Origin: an uncultured Mucispirillum sp.
GTDB lineage: Bacteria; Chrysiogenota; Deferribacteres; Deferribacterales; Mucispirillaceae
Direction: 5' to 3'
Assembly: GCA_910586745.1 (NCBI GenBank)
Contig: CAJUJZ010000077.1
Coordinates: 1-10,790, forward strand
DNA length: 10,790 bases
Part shown: piece after piece, positions 6,917-10,790 of the stretch
Layout of the letters: each line of letters begins with the position of its first letter
Position numbering within the stretch: the stretch's first letter is position 1
The notes under the pieces: generated by a model
Databases searched by the model: none
What the model saw: only the letters and a program-made list of their open reading frames with translations
Told to the model about the DNA's origin: nothing
Position numbers and translations under genes: made by a program

Positions 6917-8353
6917 TTACCTTAGCATTACAGAAGGCAGCTGCCTTTTATCTGCCCGTATATTTCCTGCAAATGTTAATGCAAGAGCATCTGCACAATC
7001 TGGACTGGCAAGCCCTCGTTTTTTCATATCCTGCTTTTTCTCTAAAAGAATTTGTGCATTATCGCCCCTGAAATAATATTCTGGCCCTGCTAAATCTTCT
7101 TTTAAATCTGTATCCTGCGGAATATCTGCCATTTTAAGCCAGTCTGCCATTAAACACCACATTTCAGCCCGTTTATTAATATATTTATCCTTTCTTTCTG
7201 GTCTGCCTGCAAAATCTATTCCTGTTACATTGTAGCCCATCCATTTAAGCCTGTCATAAACTCCTGCACCTACTCCGCCCATATCAATAAATACTCCATC
7301 AGGTTTAAAATCGTTTATCTCTCTTATGACTGCATCAGAAACTTCCAGAGTATCAAGTGATGAGTATTTTTTTAAATCATACAGCTTTAAACCCTGACGC
7401 CTGGCTATCACTGTTTTATCTTCTCCAAACCTTGCTACATCTACACCAAGTATCCTTGGAGCATGGATATACATACTTTCTTTTATGTTCCTTTCCGCTG
7501 CAGAAGTAATATCATCCCGCTTAATAAGGGACGCACTGCCGCCAGATGGAAACTCGCCAAGCACTCTTACTTTTACAAAGTCGCTGTCTAATCCGTAATC
7601 TTCCACCCATTTATTTATCTGCCTTTTATCTGTTATAGGCACTGTGCGGCTGTCTACTTTTTTAGTAATCCACCTGTGCCTGAACCTGCCAAAACATTCA
7701 TAAAATCTACCATCACTTCTTGTTGGATTGCCAAAGCATACAAAAAATATTTGTGTATCTTTATCAGTTAATGCTCCCTCTGCTACTTCCCAAATACAGG
7801 CTGGTATAGCTGATGCCTCATCAAATATTATTAATATTCTGCCGCCCTGATTATGCAGACCTGCAAAAGCTTCCGGCCTGTGTTCACTCCATGGTATTGC
7901 ATCTATCCTCCATGTTTTTTCATACCTTTCATCACTGGAATATATGGCAGTTTTACTTACTTCAAACATACTTTCCACAATAGAAAGCCTGTGCCATTTT
8001 GCAAGCTCTGCCCATGTTTTGCTTTTCAACTGATGCTCTGTATTTGCAGTTATTACACCTTTAGTGTTAGGCTTTGTTGCTAATGCCCAGAGAGTAAGCC
8101 AAGAAACAAGTGCACTTTTGCCTATCCCATGTCCAGATGACACAGCAATCTGCACCGCTTCACTTAGGCTTATTATGCCGTCTCTTAAATTTATAAGCAC
8201 ATCTTTCTGCCAGTCTAGGATACTGTGGTTTTTAAGCTCATCTTTACCCCATGGAAAAGCCGCCTGCACAAATAAAAGCGGGTTGCTTTCTGTGCGGGCT
8301 AATATATATGCTAAATCATGTGCTCCATCAGATGCTGCATGCTTTTTACTCAT
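6917..8353 (-). CDS. Phage terminase large subunit (packaging ATPase/nuclease)
   Basis: The 478-residue protein has both terminase domains, numbered here from ATG 8353. The N-terminal ATPase shows Walker A SGHGIGKS (73-80) and Walker B ILIIFDEA (173-180; catalytic D178, E179), followed by the coupling-motif region FFVCFGNPTRSDG. The C-terminal RNase H-like nuclease shows GVDVARFGEDKTV (303-315; D305), FIDMGGVGAGV (355-365; D357) and PDCADALALTF (451-461; D452/D455), the acidic metal-binding set. The enzyme drives DNA into the prohead and cuts it. I chose ATG 8353 because GAGG lies 9 nt upstream and it overlaps the small terminase stop by 8 bp (ATGAGTAA); ATG 8368, five codons earlier, lacks a Shine-Dalgarno site. 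The gene looks intact with all motifs present. Confidence 0.95.
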   Translation of the reverse strand: MSKKHAASDGAHDLAYILARTESNPLLFVQAAFPWGKDELKNHSILDWQKDVLINLRDGIISLSEAVQIAVSSGHGIGKSALVSWLTLWALATKPNTKGVITANTEHQLKSKTWAELAKWHRLSIVESMFEVSKTAIYSSDERYEKTWRIDAIPWSEHRPEAFAGLHNQGGRILIIFDEASAIPACIWEVAEGALTDKDTQIFFVCFGNPTRSDGRFYECFGRFRHRWITKKVDSRTVPITDKRQINKWVEDYGLDSDFVKVRVLGEFPSGGSASLIKRDDITSAAERNIKESMYIHAPRILGVDVARFGEDKTVIARRQGLKLYDLKKYSSLDTLEVSDAVIREINDFKPDGVFIDMGGVGAGVYDRLKWMGYNVTGIDFAGRPERKDKYINKRAEMWCLMADWLKMADIPQDTDLKEDLAGPEYYFRGDNAQILLEKKQDMKKRGLASPDCADALALTFAGNIRADKRQLPSVMLR

Positions 8354-8717
8354 CCTGCTGAGCCTCATCTATAACTTTTTTTGCATTCTGCATAAGCTCA
8401 GCCATATCATCTTTACCAGTTGTTACTTTATCACTGTAACCAAAGCTGCATTTTAAGTTAAATATGACTCCTGTTGTTGCATAACTTTTATCTGTAAGCA
8501 TATCAATTGTCTGGCTTTCCATTCTAAGCTTAATGCGGTTAATAACAGGTGCAAATTCTGGTTTTTTTTCAAGCTCTAAAAACTCGCTTTTATCTGCAAA
8601 CCCCATATAATATGAGATACCTGCTATAGAGCAGGGCTTATTCTGCTCTTCCTGCTCTGCAAAGTAGCTTTCTGCCATTTTTTCTAAATCTTTATGTGTT
8701 TTATATTTTTTATTCAT
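8346..8717 (-). CDS. Phage terminase small subunit, P22 gp3-like
   Basis: The 123-residue protein fits the gp3-type DNA-packaging family, which recognises the packaging site and loads the large terminase. Residues 28-48 (PCSIAGISYYMGFADKSEFLE) form the helix-turn-helix-like segment, KPEFAPVINRIKLRMES (52-68) the usual helix following it, and GVIFNLKCSFGYSDK (83-97) matches the family's conserved G-hhF-LKN-FGW/Y-DK end. The last part is a charged helix. AAGGA lies 7 nt before the ATG at 8717. The stop is coupled to the large terminase start. It is the first gene of the minus-strand cluster, so a promoter should lie in 8718-8960 facing left; no convincing one stands out. Confidence 0.88.
   Translation of the reverse strand: MNKKYKTHKDLEKMAESYFAEQEEQNKPCSIAGISYYMGFADKSEFLELEKKPEFAPVINRIKLRMESQTIDMLTDKSYATTGVIFNLKCSFGYSDKVTTGKDDMAELMQNAKKVIDEAQQDE
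8363..8366 (-). promoter_or_regulatory. RBS favouring the terminase start at 8353
   Basis: GAGG on the minus strand, inside the 3' end of the small terminase gene, lies 9 nt before ATG 8353. The earlier ATG at 8368 is preceded by AT-rich sequence with no purine-rich site. Confidence 0.45.
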
Positions 8718-8792
8718 TATATTTCCTTAATTATTTTATTTCTCATTTGCTATATGGCTAATATATACAAGAAAAAATATAAGGTGTCCGTT

Positions 8793-8924
8793 ATGTCCGA
8801 AAAAGATAAGGAAATTTATATTATATTTTTACAAACATTTTTAGAAATAGATACCACAGTTGACTTTATGATTGCATTTTTATTCTTTGTATTATACAAT
8901 AAAAATGATATAAAAATTTATTAA
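8793..8924 (+). CDS. Possible 43-aa small membrane-associated protein
   Basis: From ATG 8793 the frame gives 43 residues: a charged start (MSEKDKE), then hydrophobic and aromatic stretches including FMIAFLFFVLY (25-35) and a short polar tail NKNDIKIY, so one short membrane helix is possible. AAGG (8781-8784) sits 8 nt upstream, a good site. The frame is open further up (ATG at 8757 and 8694), but those starts have no ribosome-binding site and 8694 would run into the start of the small terminase gene. It ends 36 nt before the first DUF488 gene and faces the same way, so it could be a leader or small partner. No family is recognised, and AT-rich DNA readily gives such ORFs by chance. Confidence 0.35.
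   Translation: MSEKDKEIYIIFLQTFLEIDTTVDFMIAFLFFVLYNKNDIKIY
8872..8900 (+). promoter_or_regulatory. Possible promoter for the DUF488-DuOB operon
   Basis: TTGCAT (8872-8877) and TACAAT (8895-8900) are 17 bp apart, 60 bp before the first DUF488 start. The -10 box has five of six consensus bases; the -35 has three. If used, it would transcribe the cassette without the small ORF it overlaps. Chance matches are common at this base composition. Confidence 0.35.
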
Positions 8925-8960
8925 TAATGTATAGCTGCAGATTAATAAGAGGATGTAAAT

Positions 8961-9569
8961 ATGAAGTTGTACACAATAGGGCATGGAACAGTTAATGTAA
9001 GTGATTTTATTGCTACTATAAGAAAATATGACATAAATGCTATTGTAGATGTAAGAAGCATCCCATACAGTAAATATGTGAATGCTTATAACCGAGAAAA
9101 TATAGAATATACTTTAAAAGAAAACAAAATAAGCTATATATACATGGGAGACCTGCTTGGAGCAAGGTATAATAATAGTGTTTTTTTTAACGAGGACAGA
9201 AGAGTAATTTTTAAAAAAGTACAAAAAACTGCCAATTTTAATAAAGGTATAGAACGAATTATAAATGGTATAAATAAAGGATTTACAATATCTCTAATGT
9301 GTTCGGAAGAGGATGCTTTTGTATGCCATAGATTTGGACTTATATCAGAATATATTAGAGATAAAGTAAACATAATACATATAGGTACAAGTTATGAAAG
9401 GATCAATGCTGAACTAGAGCAGCGGTTGATAAGTACATACGATAGTGAAATAGATCAGATTCGTTTTTATACAGAAAATCCTTTAAATTTAACAATGCAT
9501 GATTATAAATTAAATGAAGCTTATAAATTTCACAATCTAAAAATTGGGTATGTTAGTGGTGAAAATTAA
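8961..9569 (+). CDS. DUF488 family protein (long form)
   Basis: A 202-residue protein with the DUF488 signatures in order: YTIGHG (4-9), IVDVRSIPYSKY (28-39) with D30 and R32, a YMGDLLGAR-type segment (61-69) that in the family precedes a variable loop, LMCSEED (112-118) with C114 and E116, and CHR (122-124). The two Cys-containing motifs and the D-x-R motif are likely functional or metal/substrate-binding residues. The domain fills about residues 1-140, and the remaining 60 residues form a tail I cannot assign. No signal or membrane segment is present, so it should be cytosolic. AGAGGA lies 7 nt before the ATG. The biochemical activity of DUF488 is not established to my knowledge. The stop overlaps the next start (TAATG), indicating coupled translation. 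Confidence 0.88.
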   Translation: MKLYTIGHGTVNVSDFIATIRKYDINAIVDVRSIPYSKYVNAYNRENIEYTLKENKISYIYMGDLLGARYNNSVFFNEDRRVIFKKVQKTANFNKGIERIINGINKGFTISLMCSEEDAFVCHRFGLISEYIRDKVNIIHIGTSYERINAELEQRLISTYDSEIDQIRFYTENPLNLTMHDYKLNEAYKFHNLKIGYVSGEN

Positions 9570-10009
9570 TGAAAATATATACAATAGGGTTTACTCAAAA
9601 AAAAGCTGAAACATTTTTTAACCTACTTATAAACAACTATGTAGAAACATTGATAGATATTCGATTAAATAATAAATCTCAACTTGCAGGATTTACGAAA
9701 GAAAGTGATTTAAAATATTTTTTAAAAAATCTATGCAACATAAATTATTTTTATGCTGATATTTTAGCACCAACTCAAAATATATTAAATGATTATAAAC
9801 AAAAAAAAATAACTTGGGAAGATTATTATAAATTATATAATAATTTACTTGATAACAGAGATTTATTTGGAATTATAGAAATTATCAAACAATATAATAG
9901 TATATGTTTGCTTTGCAGTGAACCTACTTATGAGCACTGCCACAGGTCTATATGTGCAGAATATATAAAAAATAATTACTTTTCAGAATCTTCAATAATA
10001 CATATTTAG
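9569..10009 (+). CDS. DUF488 family protein (short form)
   Basis: A 146-residue second DUF488 protein of a different subtype from its neighbour. It shows YTIGFTQKKAETFF (4-17; Phe replaces the His of the first protein's GHG), LIDIRLNNKSQLAGF (28-42; D30, R32), ILAPTQNILNDYK (65-77), LLCSEPTYEHCHR (114-126) with C116, E118 and C124. The NNKSQLAGF and LAPT segments mark the short subtype usual beside DuOB proteins, from memory. The domain fills the whole protein, with no tail. ATG 9569 shares one base with the preceding stop, so the two are probably made in a fixed ratio and may form a heteromer (inference). All signature residues are intact, against decay. Confidence 0.88.
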   Translation: MKIYTIGFTQKKAETFFNLLINNYVETLIDIRLNNKSQLAGFTKESDLKYFLKNLCNINYFYADILAPTQNILNDYKQKKITWEDYYKLYNNLLDNRDLFGIIEIIKQYNSICLLCSEPTYEHCHRSICAEYIKNNYFSESSIIHI

Positions 10010-10018
10010 GATATTGCT

Positions 10019-10711
10019 ATGAGACATAGAAAGGAAACAATTATAATTTTAACTGTATCAGCAAAATACAATAAATATTGTGTAAGTGGCATAAGTAAGT
10101 CAAATAACAAAATAGTAAGAATTATATCAGAAGATGAACAGTCTAAGTATGCTCTTTCAACAAATGATTTAAAATATAAAGACGATTCTCATGTAAAACC
10201 TTTAGATATTATTGAAATACCAGTTAAAAATAATATACCTGTCCATATTAATTCTCATATACAAACAGAAAATATTTTAATAGATAACAATAACTATTCA
10301 ATCAATAAGATTGGAACTACAAATATATATGAAGTCATTAAAACATATAAACATCTTTTTAACCAGTATGAATATGTATTTGGTAATATAGAATATTACA
10401 TACCAGAAAGTAATATTAAACATATTATACCAAAACACTCACTTGAACTTATACAGGTCAGCAATGTCAAAATAATAAAAATAACAAAAGACGATAATAC
10501 TTTCAAGAGTAAAGCCTGCTTTATTTATAAAAACAAATGTTACAATATGTTTTCCATTACTGACAACAATTATTTTAACATATCAGAAGATATTAATATG
10601 AAATCAGCTGTTTTAGTAGTTAGTCTGCCTTATAGCCCTTATTCATATAGCAATAAAAGTGAACCTAAATATTATAAGTTAATTGCAAAAATTTTTGATT
10701 TAACCGAATAA
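10019..10711 (+). CDS. Dual OB-fold domain (DuOB) protein
   Basis: The 230-residue product matches the dual OB-fold pattern I remember. The N-terminal beta-rich half (about 6-90) runs IIILTVSAKYNKYCVSG, then PLDIIEIPV (61-69) and QTENILID (82-89). The C-terminal half (about 140-228) has SLELIQV (141-147), VVSLPYSPY (200-208) and YYKLIAKIF (218-226). The middle is helical. OB folds bind nucleic acids, so this is probably the substrate-recognition partner of the DUF488 proteins; that is inference. The family call rests on pattern memory, not a search. AGGA, overlapping the preceding stop, lies 8 nt before ATG 10019; the gap from the second DUF488 gene is 9 nt, so the three genes form one operon. 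Confidence 0.75.
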   Translation: MRHRKETIIILTVSAKYNKYCVSGISKSNNKIVRIISEDEQSKYALSTNDLKYKDDSHVKPLDIIEIPVKNNIPVHINSHIQTENILIDNNNYSINKIGTTNIYEVIKTYKHLFNQYEYVFGNIEYYIPESNIKHIIPKHSLELIQVSNVKIIKITKDDNTFKSKACFIYKNKCYNMFSITDNNYFNISEDINMKSAVLVVSLPYSPYSYSNKSEPKYYKLIAKIFDLTE

Positions 10712-10790
10712 ATAAATTATTATCAATTATTTTTTAATATGTTGCATTATAATATATATAGCAAAAAAATATAGAAAAAGGAATATTTTA
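10712..10790 (+). promoter_or_regulatory. Right-edge region with -10 box and RBS-like site
   Basis: No gene starts within these last 79 bases. They contain TATAAT (10748-10753) and a purine-rich AAAAAGGA (about 10775-10782) near the edge, which would suit a plus-strand gene starting just beyond the window. No -35 box or terminator hairpin is evident, so readthrough from the DuOB gene into it is possible. Confidence 0.3.

Larger units (their letters stand above)
8718..8960. other. Divergent intergenic region between packaging genes and DUF488 cassette
   Basis: A 243-bp very AT-rich region separates the leftward terminase genes from the rightward cassette. It holds one possible 43-codon ORF, a promoter candidate for the cassette, and a TGTCCG direct repeat (8785-8790 and 8794-8799). 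No integrase, attachment site or tRNA is visible, so the prophage edge cannot be placed here from sequence. Confidence 0.5.

Noticed and set aside
7853..8456. Two plus-strand ORFs opposite the terminase genes
   Set aside because: Antisense to the terminase motifs, including Walker A; no independent support.
8785..8799. TGTCCG direct repeat as an operator
   Set aside because: Six bases repeated once is too short to support a regulatory site without a known binding protein or further copies.
8694..8924. Longer 76-residue version of the small upstream protein
   Set aside because: The start at 8694 overlaps the start of the small terminase gene and lacks a ribosome-binding site; the shorter start at 8793 has AAGG.
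9134..9373. Minus-strand 79-codon ORF
   Set aside because: Antisense to the conserved motifs of the first DUF488 gene.

Overview
The window comes from a strongly AT-rich bacterial genome that uses clear Shine-Dalgarno sites (AAGGAG, AAGG, AGGA). It holds three blocks. Taxonomy cannot be settled from the sequence. A low-GC host-associated diderm such as a Mucispirillum-like or Brachyspira-like bacterium would fit, but this is only a guess.

Block 1 (1-2107, minus strand) is one long gene for a secreted lipoprotein with about four bacterial Ig-like (Big_2-type) repeats; its C-terminus lies off the left edge. Just after the lipobox cysteine its coding strand carries a run of nine G. Gain of one G gives a stop within three codons, and loss of one gives a stop about 20 codons on, so it looks like a phase-variation switch. 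The gene has its own possible promoter and follows a hairpin terminator.

Block 2 (2259-8717, minus strand, read right to left) is the DNA-packaging and head module of a tailed phage or prophage: small terminase (gp3-like), large terminase, portal, a small unknown protein, a probable scaffolding protein, a major capsid protein of the SU10/DUF5309-like type, and a 62-residue protein. The order matches P22/SU10-type head modules. No tail, lysis, integrase or regulator gene is visible. Two gaps inside the module hold long imperfect inverted repeats that share a 14-bp core, unusual in tightly packed phage DNA and suggestive of a resident, possibly decaying, prophage.

Block 3 (about 8757-10711, plus strand, divergent from the terminase genes) is visibly more AT-rich. 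It encodes two different DUF488 proteins followed by a protein matching the dual OB-fold (DuOB) pattern. The three genes are coupled (1-nt overlap, then a 9-nt gap), and a 43-codon ORF with a membrane-like segment precedes them. DUF488 and DuOB proteins are, from memory, linked in computational surveys to predicted prokaryotic conflict or nucleic-acid modification systems. This cassette beside a prophage packaging module is the best candidate here for a poorly described system. A TATAAT box and a Shine-Dalgarno-like stretch at the right edge suggest another plus-strand gene starts just outside.
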